A DNA stretch of 64,000 nt from Blasia pusilla (GCA_050084515.1 CM114271.1:52390001-52454000), one strand, 5' to 3'. Shown: positions 11,543-24,900, counted from the first letter of the stretch. Program-made: numbers and translations. The notes: generated from the letters alone by a model not told the origin.

Positions 11543-14140
11543 TTCGAAAACCCGTCCTTTCTACTCGACCCCTTGTGACGCCCGACTCTGCCTTTACGAC
11601 GCTGACGGTCTTGATCTAGCGATTTGGTCGTCCAGAAGAATGCAACATGGGACCCTACAAAACCTGAATGATCAGCTTGGCAATCCTGAGCTGGGCCGCC
11701 AACGCTCTTCAATCTTTGCGCTTCGACCAAATCCGAGTGAAGAGCCGTGGAGGACAACACCCAATGCCGGATGCAGGCAGGCGCGTGTATTGTAAGGGGC
11801 GCGCACCAGAATCTCACTTCTGCCCCCTCTCTCGCCCGGCCCTGTAAATAATGTACAGTGATGTCTTTGGTGATATGTTCAGTGTGGACTCAGATGTCCA
11901 CATGAAATCTTTGGAGCTCTTCCTTCGTGCGTGTATATATATATATGTACTTGCCGTTCTCAGGGCGCATGTGGGTGGCCAGGAGAAAGATCTGTAACAC
12001 ATCCAATCGAGTGGGACGGCCACTGCCGTCGAAAGAGCGTGGTTGTAGGCGGAATCTGCGTGGAGAACAGTTGCAGTGGCTGATTTGGATTGGGTGGGAA
12101 TCACAGGAACCCTAGGTCATCTTTCCGTACGAAGTTACTACGAATTCGGAAGGGCCGCGGGATCATCAAGACGAACGCGGCCTCGGCGCGCTTGAGCGGC
12201 TATGGTCCGAAACAACCACGACGAGCTACCCAAATGCCAGCTAAAGGTTGTCGAACTACCCCTCCATTTGTTCCGAGACCACCTGCGCAGTGTGCATAGC
12301 CCAAGCACAGAGACGCGCATCCCAGTCAGTCAAATTCCCCACTTGGTTCGTTGTGAACCGTGTAGATGTCTCGAACTACCGGCACCCTTCAGGGAAGTGG
12401 CGGGTAGCTAGCTCATCACCCGCAGAACAACGCCCAAGCTCCCACCACTGACTGCATCCTTCCATCACGGTGCCGTGGGGCAAAACGTAACGCACACAAC
12501 CGCGTTGACCCGCTGCTACTAGCTCGACCAAGTTTTTACTTCTCCCCCTCGTTCGTCCGTCCCGCGACGCTGCATTCAATTTCCCCTACCCTACCACCAT
12601 CACTGAAGCTCGGCGCATTCATTAGCGGTGGTTCCGTTCCAGAGCTCATGTGCTGCACCTTTCTGCCACGACTCACTCCTCGCTGAGTGTGACCGCCTAT
12701 ATCAAGCACACCGATCTTGTCTACTGACTGTATATTTCTTTCTTTATCGACTGTAATAAATGAATGAATGAATGGCGCTGCCCGATTCAGGGGGACCCAC
12801 GGCCCAACGAGCAGTTCGCCCTGGTCCAAACGGTAAACGGTCAAAACGCTCTCCTCGGTGGAAATGCCTATGATAGCACGCCCGGTGTCTTCTCAGTTCG
12901 GCCGATCGATCTCGCGGCGACGGGGATCCGACTTCCAAACCCGGAGCCGTCCAGATGCACGCAGGATCACGAAACTTGAGCCTCGGTTCCTTTGTGCGAC
13001 GACGAAAGGCTCGACGCTTTTTCGGCATCGATGGTGGTCTGCTCATCCAACTACATCCGATATTCTTATGATTCCCACCTGGGAGTTCTTACGGTCTTCT
13101 GCGGCGGAACCACCGCCGAGTTTCGGTTTCCCCGCCCCCACCATCACCGCCAAACTTCAACTCTCCGCCACTTCGCCGCGGTCGGACTCAGCTGACCTGC
13201 GCCAGTTGACTGCTCGCTTGTCGACAATCACGAGGAGGGCAGAATTGAGAACGTGGTAGTCGTTGCCGGGCTCTGTCGGGCGAGAACGAGCGATGATCGA
13301 TCGCAGGAGAAACGGTGGCACTGTCCCCGGATCACCGATCAATCTCCAAGGAACACCCGACCTGCGTCGAATCGATAAATCACAAACTTGACACAATTGT
13401 GTGTGTGACAGTTGTGGGGTCGATCTTTCTCGAGCGAGCCAGGAGCCGGACGTTTTTGTATGCGATGGTCCCGGCTTTAACTTCAACCATGTGCGCGCGC
13501 AGATGGGATTTTCGGATTTTCAGGAAGTCAATCCACCTGGTTTCTACGGGAGTGCGTAGTTCGTTCGAAAGTGGTGATAAGCAGGCAAAGGTGGCGATTT
13601 GGGGAAGGCGGAGACTCCCATCATCAAACAAAATGATGGTACGGAGGCTCCTAAACGGAGGGAACAAGGCCTGCACATAAAGGGTCCTAAACCACGGAGC
13701 ACATGGTGCTTTGCCGGTCACCGCTATGTTTTGTCGTACACGTTACCGTCCTACGAATTGTGGTGCCAACAGCTCCATTCGATTTTTCCCAGTTTACATT
13801 TCCTTTTGAATAATGGGTAATACTGTTTTTCAGTATGGGCTATGTTTTGGACCGATCATAAAGAACTCGTGGACTTCCGGAGAGGATTTGTTTCTTTCCT
13901 TTGAACTTTCGATGGGTTCCCAACACCCCCTTTTATGGAGGCTTTCTTTCCTTTCCTTGAACAAGATAATTCCATTTATTCTATGCAACGCATCTGACCA
14001 TGTATTTTCCCTGATTTCAGCTACCATCCACCAGCCGAATTCATTCTCATCCTTTCCATATCTCTCTCTGCCGGTCCCTACCTCGTCCTTTCTCTCCGTT
14101 ATTATTTCCACTAGTGGATGCATACTTTGTAAGGTCAGCT
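11543..14140. other. GC-richer upstream region of the EXORDIUM-like gene
   Basis: No gene is recognisable despite many overlapping frames on both strands, as expected of GC-richer non-coding DNA. A (TA)n run at 11935-11948 could act as a TATA element about 390 bp upstream of the ATG. A (GAAT)n run at 12758-12774 follows a short AATAA-type tail and resembles the 3' tail of some LINEs. Confidence 0.45.
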
Positions 14141-15440
14141 GACAGAATTTAGAAATTTATGATAGGAAACTGAGAGTTTAGGTAAATTTTCTAAATACTC
14201 ATGAAAAGATTTCCACTCGCAAAGACTAGTGCAATGGAAAAGGTCTCATGATATTCTTGTAAAACACTTGCATGATATTCACTCTGAAAAATCAAATTAT
14301 ATTTCCAAATAAGTAGTCCATGCCAAAAACATTGTGCGCCTATTCTCCTCAACGTCGAACTCATGCACTGCGGAAGCTTGCATTCAATATGACTCGCCCA
14401 CACTCCTCATCTCCACCCAAACACACTTACATTAGTCTCAATTTGACTTCATCACTCTTACGTCTCCCCAAGTTCTCAACTCGGGCCATTGATCAAGCTC
14501 AAAAGGTCCTAACCCCTCACTTCCAACACAATAAAATCTTCCTAGACTTGTTATAGACTTCCTAAATGGTCCAAGCACCTAAACGGCGTTCGTGCGCCGA
14601 GTGTCTCCAACTATTTGATGAATATGGCATGCATCTCTAACCAAAACCCAAGATATAAGCCATAGCTTGAGGTCCAAGATTTCCATCCACAATTCACTTC
14701 CTTGGACTTGGTCTTGTGTCCACAATTCGAAGCTACCCTCTCGATCCATTCCATGCCCTCGTTTCGCCCCGAGGCTCCCCAAAGTAGAGTTTGGGTTCCT
14801 AACACCCCTTGGAGACCCTCCCCCTTATGTAGAATTCTAGAGACCTCCACCCCCTCCCCACCTTTGGGAAAGTCCTCTTGGGCCGCTTATCCTGGCCCTC
14901 AACCCAACTACCAATCTGATAGTTGAGGGGTAGTTTCTCAATCTTTGTTCATACATTTGTCTAGTTCTTTGTTGCATTAGGGTTATCTTTTCATAATTTT
15001 TCCAACACCAACTTATTCATCCCAAACATACATTGGGTCTAAGAGTTATGACCTTAAACACCGCAAAAACCTCAAACGCTAGTCAAGTTCCAAATCCTCT
15101 TGGCGCCTAACTCTCATGGGACTTGAGCTCCTCTCAAGTCTTGCTTCGCGTTTGGTCCCGATTTAATGGATAACAACCCTCGTCATTTGAAATGATTAGT
15201 CTTGCTCGTGTCTCACATCTTGTGTCTCCTTCAAGAAACTTCTCTGATGCGCACCTATCCTAGTGTGAAAATACCATGATTCTGATGTTCCGAATCGGCG
15301 CACGTTTGGCTATGAGGGTTGTAGCAAAAAAATACTCGCAAGAAAATTTTGGGCACCTCTCTTCCCTTAAAATATCATAGAATCGCTTCTCTACTCCTCT
15401 TTTCTAGATCCGGAAGTAGACTCGCGTTGTAAGCTTTGCA
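14141..15440. other. Intergenic DNA without recognisable genes
   Basis: No coding signature was found. Because it borders copia debris, it may contain worn LTR sequence, but no paired LTR was found. Confidence 0.45.
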
Positions 15441-16000
15441 AGTTGAAGACTTAGATCAAGTCCTTGATTAGGCTAATAATGCTTAATAAACTAACCATGA
15501 TTAAGTTCATCTAGTTAGTATGCGTACCAAATATACCAATTTGTGCGTCATATGAGCTTGAGTATAACTCAATCCTCAATACTCTTCCTCGAGCTCATTT
15601 TGATATCTCTTACACAATCCTTTTCTCTAAATATCTAAAACTTATCTCTAAAAAATATCTTTACAAAGATATCAAAATTTTGTTGATTTGTACTTCTGTA
15701 CACAAGATCAATCTCTCGTAAAAACACTTTCTCTCTAACAAAGTGGTAATGCATCTTTGCATTTTTTTAGCATGAAATATATTATTATTAGCATTCTTAA
15801 TACCACTAATAATATCTTGATATCTTCTAAGAAGTCCTCAATTACTAATACCCATCTCAACAAGTAATAAGTGAAGCCACATCTTACATTGGTTTCTCAT
15901 TTGTACTCAACCTCTATTAATGGAAAAGCTATTATAGATTGCTCCTTTCAAGCCTGGTTTATAACTTCACCTCCTAAGGTGAGGGAATAGGAATATCCAA
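15440..16000 (-). mobile_element. Degenerate Ty1/copia RNase H relic
   Basis: The minus strand shows remnants of the copia RNase H C-terminal region in the right order: a block like STEAEY, a WLRRLL-like stretch, then FHAKK and a segment matching the FHARTKHI...HFLRE layout of the family. Stops and frameshifts are frequent. Similarity is weak but ordered. Confidence 0.35.
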
Positions 16001-16689
16001 ATATAGAATGTTTTTCAAAATCACTTATTATTCAATTAACATATATGAACTATAATTGTGAACTAAGGGAAGATTTAAATTGAAACCAAAATTAAGTAGA
16101 GAACTTCATGTTCCCCAGAATCCTTCTCATAGAATTAAAACAAGGTTTTTGACATGCTTGCATAAATAGACTCACCAAGCCAATTGCATCAATGCTCGAG
16201 GAGATGCGGGGTTACGAATAATTCCAGCCAAGTAAATTTGAGAATTGTCGATTCATTTTAAAGTTGTTTATGAAAAAACGTTTGGCTTTTAGTATGTCCT
16301 TTGTATTTCGTATCTCAAACCCCGTTTAAAAACTGGAATTACCGTTTCTATGACATTTTCGGCAATGTATTAGTTCCCGCGAATAAACTCCCCGAACCCT
16401 GAATTGCATAGCTAAAGTTCAATGTGGTAATTGTAACATAAATCAAACATCCAACCATATGCACTAGTTCTTATAAGAATCTACATGAAATTATCTTTCA
16501 TCCACTATTAACTTCAAGGTCTAATAGTGTAGAGGCTTGGCTTGCAAACAATCATAACATATTTTGAGAAATCATCAAGAGAAACTTATCTATACAATAA
16601 TTGGCTCCCCCACAAGCATAATACAATAAGATATTGATGTAATAAGACAAAATAGAGTAAATGTTTTCTTTTTTTGTTTGAGCCATATT

Positions 16690-17400
16690 AGATGGGTAGA
16701 AATAGAAATGGATTCATTAATAAATTTATTAATCAATTCATAATTTATTAAATATTCTGAGGGATGATTATAAATATTAATAGAGTGGAATAATTATGAA
16801 ATTTTTTTAATAAAAAATTGCATAAATTCAGATTTAATGGAAAGCTAAAATAAATTTTAATGGAGAAGGAGTAGATTTTGTTTAAATTTGATGGAAGGAT
16901 AAAATTACTTAGGGGATTGGGATATCGTTTATATTTGAGAGCAGTATTTAATTAAGAATTACTTAGAAGAATGAAATGTTAGTACTCTTCTAAGATTGAA
17001 GAAAATATAAATTATATTTGAGAATTTAATTGAATATTATTATTATTAAATTTTTTTATTGAATTCACATGTGATATTTTTGGAAAGGAAAATGAATTTG
17101 AATGGAACAAGAAAATAATTTTGTTAATTAAAATTAACTAAGAATTTAATTCGTGAATGTTATTTTTCTGGGAAGAGTGGAAAGGGAAGAATAGTTATTG
17201 TTCGAACTTTTACGGAGCAGTTAAATTATCAGGGGGAGATGGGTATTATTTTTTGAAGGTGAAATTTACTTACTCTTTTATAATTTTAAAAAGTGGAGAT
17301 TATATTTAAAATTGAAAATTATATATAGTTTCAAAATTTATGCATAATTTTTAAAAACGATTATTGACACATGTTTTTAACGCCCTTCTATTGAGGAAAC
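16690..17400 (+). repeat. Dispersed AT-rich repeat, copy 1
   Basis: About 700 bp that align in direct orientation with 38570-39340. Shared blocks include GGAGAAGGAGTAGATTTT, AAAATTACTTAGGGGATTGG and ACTCTTCTAAGA. It has no coding capacity. The two copies are clearly diverged with small indels, as in an old non-autonomous element family. Confidence 0.75.
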
Positions 17401-17714
17401 TGCGATATGGTTTATATCAACATACTACATATGTACTCTTTTCAACCATGGATTGAAATATTTATCTCAAATGTCTAAAAACTCTCATAGGCATAAACCT
17501 ACACTAGTACTTGGAGATTTTCTATGCTCACTTTGTTGATTTGTAGTCATATTCTCGCCCTCAATGGACATATTGAGATATGGAACAAGTTCAAACAAAG
17601 CACACTTTGATTTCCGCTCAACAAAAATAACAGCGAGACTAATAATAACATGCTTAGATGATGGAATGCGTGAGAAAACATAAAGTGACGAAATCATTGA
17701 AATATTTACAAAAC

Positions 17715-18106
17715 ATAGAGATACAAAGTGGCCTAGTCCATCCGTGCGCTCACATAAGAGCTTCGATGGAACCTGAACATGGAGATAACTCGACATACGA
17801 GAATGCGCTACCGCTGCGGCTCCCGACTATTTCACTACTCGAGAAACTAGGGTTTTTACCTATTTTTCTGTGCTTCTATTAATAGAATTTTTTGCATATC
17901 TAACCCTATATTTCATCGGGGTGCCCCGACCCTGATGCAATATAGGGTTCGATAATCCTAGTAACGCTACTCTGTAAACCACCTACGTCATATTACTATG
18001 ACTCCTTCGACGTCTAAGTTGGAACCATGAATCTAGACTTCTCCTCATACAAAGGGGGCCGATCAGATTAATGGTGCTCAGAGAAGTGGCTGTTGAGAAT
18101 CCAACA
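17715..18106 (-). repeat. 3' LTR of the copia element
   Basis: On the minus strand it starts TGTTGGATTC at 18106, immediately after the polypurine tract. It is homologous to 22218-22566. The end near 17715 is worn and its exact position is uncertain. Confidence 0.8.
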
Positions 18107-18116
18107 TCCCCCCTCA
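18107..18116 (-). promoter_or_regulatory. Polypurine tract of the copia element
   Basis: GAGGGGGGA on the minus strand directly precedes the TGTTGG start of the 3' LTR. It primes plus-strand DNA synthesis in retrotransposons. Confidence 0.8.
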
Positions 18117-18138
18117 ATATCCACTCTCATGTGGACTA

Positions 18139-19791
18139 CTATCTTGGACCTATGCCAAGACCCTTCACATGTCCGTGAAGCTGATCTCCGCTCAAAGCTT
18201 TCGTGAAGATGTCTGCACGATTATCCTCTGTTGGACAATAGACTAACTTCAAAACCTCTCTCTCGATCAATTCACGAACAAAATGATACTCGATCTCTCT
18301 ATGCTTCGTACGAGCATGAAACCCAGGATTATGTGCTATGGCAATGCAACTCTGATCGTCACACCACATTACAGTAGCACTTTTTGGTGCTTCTCCTATG
18401 TCCTCCATATCCATCTCAACCATACTACTTCACAAGAAGCATAACAAGCCGCCTTGTACTTTGCCTCGGTAGAAGAAAGAGCCACTGTAGGTTGCTTCTT
18501 GCTGACCCATGACACCACACCTGATCCTAGCAAGAAATAATATCCCGAAACTGATCTTCGAGAATCTGAATCTCCTACCCAATCCGAGTCACAAAAAGCT
18601 GTCATTTCCGTCCCTACTCCATAGGTGATGTCGTAGTCGATAGTGCCTATGATGTACTTCAACACACGCATCCCTGCCTTCCAATGGTTCTCACGAGGCT
18701 TAGTTGAGAACCTACTCAACACTCCCACAACGAAGCTAATGTCTGGTCTAGTGTTACACAAAAATATTAGAATGCCTACAAGCTTTCTGTACAAATTTTC
18801 ATCTACCAATGGTGAAACATCCTCTATTGAGAGTTTAAACTCTACCTCCATTGGCGAGACCACTGCCTACACTCGGTCATCACGAATGCCTTCAAGATTT
18901 CTCTAGCATACTTTTTCTGAGAGAGAAAAATAGAATCGAACTGTTGCCAAATCTCCAGCCGTGTAAGTAGTGCAAAAGACCTAAATCTCACATTTCAATC
19001 TCACATTTCAACACTCCCTTCATTTCCTCTATTTTCTTACTATGGTCTCCTGTGATGATAAGATCATCCACATACATGACTATCAACATATACATCCCAT
19101 CTTCGCAAAACACATACAAATTTACTTCTGACGGACTCTTGATGAGACCCTTCTCTCGGAAGAATGTATATATTCGTTGATACCATACCCTTGGGGCTTG
19201 CTTCAACCCATACAATGCTCGATGAAGTAAACACACTTTCTCTTCTGATCCGGGTGTCTCAAAACCTGGTGGTTGAGATACCTACACCTCCTCCTTGAGA
19301 CTCTCATTCAGAAAGGCACACTTCACATCGTATTGTTATACATGCCAACGTCTTGTTCCTGCAACCGCTAGAATAATTCAAATGGTTGTCATCCTTGCAG
19401 TAGGAGCAAAAGTCTCATAGTAGTCAAAACCTTTGATTGGTGAGTATCCTTGTGCAACCAACCTCGCTTTGAGTTTATCCAATGTACCGTCCGACTTGTG
19501 TTTGGTCTTGTATAGCCATTTGGTGCGTATTATCTTCCTTTCCTTTGGCTTCTCAACCAAAGTCCAAGTTTCATTTCTCTGAATAGCGTCCATCTCCATC
19601 TGCATGGCCTCTCTCCATTGAGGATGAGCAAGGGCCTCATCCAAGCGTGATGGTTCTTCCACATTCAAGACCTCTGTCATCAAGGCCATGTTGACAAGAT
19701 GTGCGGAAGCTCTATTATGCTCCTCTAGTCTCTTGGATCTCCTTGGATGTGAAACAACTTCATCAGTTGCTCGTGGATCCTTACCATCCAA
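18139..19791 (-). pseudogene. Copia reverse transcriptase and RNase H (broken)
   Basis: Blocks in three frames carry the RT and RNase H of the copia polyprotein. The palm begins near 19600 (a block like ETWTLVEKPK and IIRTKWLYK), followed by ARLVAQGYS and, at about 19050-19080, the active-site motif YVDDLIITGD. The RNase H region has the typical DSDWVGDSDSRRS, SSTEAKYKA and the tail FHARTKHREIEYHFVRE to ADIFTKAL. Frame changes near 19300-19370, 18900 and 18420 prevent a continuous product. Missing sequence near 19240-19380 also contains stops. Confidence 0.9.
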
Positions 19792-19963
19792 GAGCTGCTT
19801 TATTTACTTAGGATATGACGACCGTAGTGGAAGAGTCACTGTAATCATCACTAAATTCTTCTTCTTGATGATCTGGTATAAACATTAGTGATGTGCTCTG
19901 GTGGGTTATCTCTTCGTTTGATGATAATATGGACAGACCACTGATATCCGCCACTTGACGAGG

Positions 19964-21470
19964 CTATTCTACGAACACCAAATCACGACTCACAAGCATC
20001 TTCTTTGCCTCAGGACACCATAGGCGATAAGCTTTACACTCATCACTGTATCCCATAAAGATGCACTTCCTGCTCTTGGACTCCAGCTTGGTCTTGGATG
20101 CTTCAGGAATATGTACAAAGCACTCACTACCAAAAGTCCTAAAATGTTGGACTAATGGTACCTTACTTGAGTATGATTGATGAGGAGTCATGCCTTGCAC
20201 TGACTTGGTAGCACTTCTATTTAGAATGTAAACGGTAGTATTAATAGCTTCAGCCCAAAATCCTTCTATCAAACCTTTAGCTTTTATCATACATCTTGCC
20301 ATCTCCACCATTGTACGGTTTCGATGCTCAACAACTCCATTTTGTTGTGGTGTATGTACCGTGGTTAACTGTCGCTTGATTCCATGCTCCCCCAAATATT
20401 TGTTGAATTTTGTTGATAAGAATTATCCTCCTCGATCCGTGCGAAGCTTTTGTATCTTCTTTCCTGTCTCATTCTCAACCAGCTTATGCCATACTTTAAA
20501 TTTTCCAAAAGCACTTGCCTTATCACGAAGGAAATACACCCACATCTTCCTACTATAATCGTCGACAACTAAAAAGAAGTAGGAAGAACCACCTAATGCC
20601 ACTGTTCTCATTTTATCACAGAGGTGAGCATGAATCAGCTCTAGAGGAGCCTTTGCTCTATTGCTGGACTCTTGTGGAAATGGTTGTCGATGTTGCTTGC
20701 CCATCATACAAGCTTCACATGTATCTGACACTCCAGAAATTGTTGGTAAATCAACAACCATGCCAGGTTTCTGCATCTGACTAAGTAAAGGAAAGCTTAG
20801 GTGACCAAATCTTTCATGCCATAACTTACTACTACTAAGATCTGTACCTACACTTGTCGTGAAAGCATACAACTGGTAGATATTTCCATGTCGTAAACCT
20901 TTCCCCACTACTTTCTCATTGGCATCCTCAATGACTGCTACAGTTTTCTTCAAACAAAATTCTAGGTCACGATCACATAATACTGCTACCGAAATCAAAT
21001 TTTGCTTCAACTCTGGTACGTCCAATACATCAGTTAACTTCTTTTCATCTCCTTTTTGTGAGACTAAATAAATATTGCCTTTCCCTTCTACAGGGCACTG
21101 TGCATTATTCCCAACAGTAACAACGATGGGCTCCTGTAGAGGCTATAAGGAGCTATACCAATCCTTATGATTGGTCATATGCCTAGATGCTCCACTATCG
21201 AGCACCCATGCATCTTCACTCTTGGACTTAGTGGAATGTTTTGCGTGTGTGCAAAACTCTTCGATTGCTACCCAAGCATCTACTTCATGTTCTCCTAGTT
21301 CTACACAATTTCCAGATTCCTTCTTAAGTCTTAAACAACCGTTCTTCTCATCCTGACTCCTCTTTCTACAATCTTTGATAAGATGACCTAGCTTACCACA
21401 ATAGAAGCATTTGAAGGCTTTCCTTGGAAATTTCTTCTTGACATTTGAAATAAACTCTTGATTTCTACCT
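19964..21470 (-). pseudogene. Copia CCHC knuckle, protease and integrase (broken)
   Basis: In one frame with stops, the order is: CCHC zinc knuckle CFYCGKLGHLIKDC (about 21410-21369), aspartic protease motif WVLDSGASRHMT (about 21220-21180), GAG-pre-integrase HERFGHLS with CEACMMGKQ, then the integrase core. Two catalytic defects are visible. The first aspartate position reads IHAHLC where the family has a D, and the codon after TDRGG is TAA (20418-20416) where a glutamate is usual. The third catalytic residue is kept (PQQNGVVEHRN). A further TAG lies near 21143. Confidence 0.9.
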
Positions 21471-21472
21471 CT

Positions 21473-22147
21473 CTATACGTTGGCACTAAATGCTACATCA
21501 CTTCCCTCTCTTGCTTTGAGGCGCATTTCCTCGTCTACCAACATTGCACTAAATTTTTCAAAAGTAAGCGTCGTGGGTCTTACTTGAGTATTCAATGTAG
21601 TGACCAAATTGTCATACCTTGGAGGCAAAATCCTTATGCACCGACGTGCCAAATCTTCGCTAGACTTTGAAATTCCTACGGACGCCATCTGATCTTGAAG
21701 ATTCTTGATCCTTGCCAAAAATTGCTCCGCGCTTTCTACTTCTGAAAATTTTTCGGACGTAAGTTGATTCTCCAGATTCTGAATCCGAGTCTCATTCCTC
21801 GTTTCATATTGATTCTTCATAATGTTCCATGCCTCAACAGTAGTGGTTGTATGTTGAATGAGAGTCATGACAGAATCAGTTACATTCGTGACAATTGCAT
21901 GTAGAGCATCAGCGTTTCTGGGTTTCCATGCCAGCAATACAACAGGATCGATATCCCCAGATGAAGATGAACATGCAGAACTCAAAGTAGCTTGTGGATT
22001 CGAATCGACCCTTGTGGCCGTCTCCCAGATCTCAAATGATTTGAGGACGGTTCTCATTTTGAACTTCCATAATGTATGGTTAGACCTATCTAATTTCCCT
22101 TCACCCAGCGGAGGAGGGCGAGCATGAACTGACGAAGAAGTAGCCAT
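21473..22147 (-). CDS. Copia gag-like protein (N-terminal part of polyprotein)
   Basis: Open frame of 224 residues starting with ATG a short distance downstream of the primer-binding site. It has the copia gag layout: LDRSNHTLWKFKM near the start (family NYSxWxxxM), a helical UBN2-like middle with AWNIMKNQYE, LENQLTSEKFSE, and IRILPPRYDNLVTTL. It ends at a stop just before the CCHC knuckle, which in a functional element would be in the same frame. The start codon is the first in frame after the PBS. Confidence 0.85.
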   Translation of the reverse strand: MATSSSVHARPPPLGEGKLDRSNHTLWKFKMRTVLKSFEIWETATRVDSNPQATLSSACSSSSGDIDPVVLLAWKPRNADALHAIVTNVTDSVMTLIQHTTTTVEAWNIMKNQYETRNETRIQNLENQLTSEKFSEVESAEQFLARIKNLQDQMASVGISKSSEDLARRCIRILPPRYDNLVTTLNTQVRPTTLTFEKFSAMLVDEEMRLKAREGSDVAFSANV

Positions 22148-22205
22148 CTCTCAAGATTTTGTGCAAACACACTAGATTTTGTGCAAACACACAGGAAAAC
22201 CTATT

Positions 22206-22217
22206 GCTCTGTTACCA
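22206..22217 (-). other. Primer-binding site (initiator tRNA-Met type)
   Basis: The minus strand reads TGGTAACAGAGC, one base different from the TGGTATCAGAGC typical of copia elements. It abuts the LTR end (CTTACA). Confidence 0.85.
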
Positions 22218-22566
22218 TGTAAGAAAACAAAAAGTGCGTCCGTCCGTGCGTCCACATAAGAGCTTCGATGAAACCTGAACAGGGAGATAACTCAACATAC
22301 GAGAATGCGCTACCGCTGCGGCTCCCGACTATTTCACTACTCCGGAAACTAGGGTTTTTACTTATTTTTCTTTGTTTCTATTAATAGAAATTTTTTTTCA
22401 TATCTAACCCTATATTGCATCAGGGTGCGGGGATAATCCTAGTTATACTACTCTGTAAACCACCTACGTCATATTACTATGACTCCTTCAACGTCTAAGT
22501 CAGAACCATCAATCTATGATTCTCCTCATACAAAGGGGGCCGATCAGATTAATGGTGCTCAGAGAA
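22218..22566 (-). repeat. 5' LTR of the copia element, truncated at its outer end
   Basis: Homologous to 17715-18106, including the block with CGCTACCGCTGCGGCTCCCG. Homology stops at about 22566, leaving out the last ~25 bp with the TG terminus present in the other LTR. Confidence 0.8.
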
Positions 22567-23690
22567 TTTTAAAATATATGTGAAGACTTTTTCAATAATT
22601 TGGTTAAGAACTCATATTGTTGGAGTTCAATTTATTAAGACGATTACGCATCCTACATCCTCTTCCCAATACATCTTAAGCGTATTCTTCTCATTCATCA
22701 AAGTGTTTGCCGCCTCAATTCTTTCTCTCAACGATCCTACCTTTGTAGAGTATAACAACAAGTGACTTGTATTTGGATGTAGTTGTGAGATCAGAAGTCG
22801 TCAAACTTTATTGAGATGTACCGTCCTCCCCTGTGATAATGAAATTTAATAATATGTTGGCAAGTGTGCTTCCCTACCACAATTTTCAATCTTTGAAACA
22901 CTAAGAATACTTTTGAGTTAGCTTTTAGAAAGTATATCCATACATACCTAAAAAATTAAAGTCATGAATAAATGAAACACAATATTAGTAGCCAATGAAA
23001 CTATGTTATGATATTGTCCAAGCATGTTATATTCCTCATAACCAAACACATGCCACATAAAACATCATAACTCTAATGGGATTACACCCAGATGACGTTA
23101 TATTATAGTCTTATGAGCGAAACGTGAGTTGCAAAAGCAAGACACAAACCTTAATACATATCTCAAATGATGATAGATATGAACTAGAAGTGTATGACTA
23201 AACTCAAGGTTAAAATTGAGAAAAGCTCAAGTCCCACAAGAGTTGGACTTCAAGTAGACTACATCCTAGCTTGAAACTTCACTAAGCATTTAATGGATTT
23301 TTATGTTTAAGGTCTTAAAAGATCGACCGAAGATTTTTGGGGATAAATAAGGAGTTTCAAGATCCAAACTCAAGACACATAAGGCTGATTAATTTAAACT
23401 GTGGCTAATGTGAATGTGTTTAGGTGCATATCACTAACATAACCTTGATTTGCTAAACACAAGCTTCTTTGACATACTAGAATGATATCCAAGAAAATAG
23501 GTGCACAACAATACATCATTTGAATCAACTCCAATCATTTAGGTGCTCTTCTTTCTTACTTTGGAATTGAAAATAAAGAGTGTTTTTCAAATTCATACAT
23601 GTGTCATACGCACACACATTGCTACACAATCCACATTGATGGCTACATCTACTCACCACACAATACCGATCTTCCCAAACACACGAGTCG
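22567..23690. other. Intergenic DNA without recognisable genes
   Basis: No coding signature; AT-rich with short frames only. Confidence 0.55.
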
Positions 23691-23990
23691 ATCCACTCAT
23701 AAACGAAATATACTTACGCATACATGTCAAGACCATACAACTAAAATCAGACTTAAAACAACTCACACGACCAAAAATTAAACTCATGAATTTATATCGG
23801 CATATCGAGCCACATCCACCCTCCGCTGTGAAGGAGTCCGGACGGTAGCACCCTAGTTCCTACACACACAAGCAAGAGAGGTGCTCTTAAGGCCCAACAT
23901 CATAAAGATGGCTTGGGAAAGCCATCACTTTCTCGCTTATACACTTGGGAAAAGGTTCTTACCCCAAAAAAAAACCTCCAAACGATAACT
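23690..23990 (-). repeat. LTR-like dispersed repeat, partial copy (minus)
   Basis: The reverse complement matches 40500-40710 and 58990-59210. Shared blocks are GATGGCTTTCC(C/T)AAGCCAT, GTGCT(A/C)(C/G)CGTCCGGA and CTCGATATGCCGAT. Only the segment after the TATA box is clearly shared. Confidence 0.75.
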
Positions 23991-24900
23991 TGCGAGCATA
24001 AGTTACTAAGTCACCGTTAACTCGATCAATGGGTCATCTTTCCAGAAAAAGTAAAGAAGGAAAATTTCCGTAAACAAAGTTTCGGACCCAATGGAAAAAT
24101 CGTCAACCTCATCCGACATCTTAAACAAAATTACACCCAAACCATGGTTGCACACAAATGGAAAGGTCGGTTCCAAGAAAAAATATGGACTTACAAGTTT
24201 GGACATGTCCATGGATATGGATTGTAATAGGTAGGACCCATACTTATAGTTAATAATGGAAGGCAGGGCAAGGATGATTGGGGCAATAAAGCAGGAGGGA
24301 GTAGAGGTGAAAGGAGGAGGGAGTAAGAAATAGGGGAGTATGGAACACGAAGACAAGTGGGGGGATTGAGAAATAAGGAGAAGGTGGGCCCCACATGAAC
24401 AAGTCCTTTCATTGGATGGACATATAATCATAGGACGGACGTATGTCCATGGACATCCACATATCTACGAACACAAACTTTCTCCACATTCAACCGACCA
24501 AACCGCTCGCTGATCCTCTATGTCGTCAACGTTGTAGAACTCTATCTATCAACAAACTAAGTTGTGACAGACGGGACATACTTCTAACAAAGTACGACTA
24601 AATATTCTAGGAAGTCTGATTACTATATCACATAATGAAAAATTTTATAGGCTTTCAAGGGTTTACATGCCCAAGTCTTTTATACCACACATTGATATTT
24701 TTTAGTTATACTTTAACTTGATCATTCATTGTTTTTTGAATCTCAAACGTACAAACATCCACTTTAAATAATATATCAAATTTAGATCCTTTCGCTATTA
24801 TAATCAAACCATCCATTATTTCAATTAAACAACCATCTATTCTAAAATTTAGTTGACAGCCATATTATAGTATTTATTTTAAAAAAATAAAATTTCTTGT
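23991..24900. other. Intergenic DNA without recognisable genes
   Basis: Two overlapping minus-strand frames at 24006-24431 are CT/GA-rich and lack protein features. Nothing else is seen. Confidence 0.5.

Larger units (their letters stand above)
17715..22566 (-). mobile_element. Ty1/copia LTR retrotransposon, inactivated
   Basis: Minus-oriented element with two LTRs, a primer-binding site, a gag-pol region and a polypurine tract in canonical copia order: gag, protease, integrase, reverse transcriptase, RNase H. Coding is broken by several in-frame stops and frame changes (main frame to about 20395, then others). The outer end of the 5' LTR is truncated. The LTRs differ by many substitutions and small indels, so the insertion is not recent. 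Confidence 0.93.

Noticed and set aside
12536-13721. Overlapping frames of 100-130 codons on both strands
   Set aside because: Expected by chance in GC-richer DNA; no motif, and both strands are equally open.
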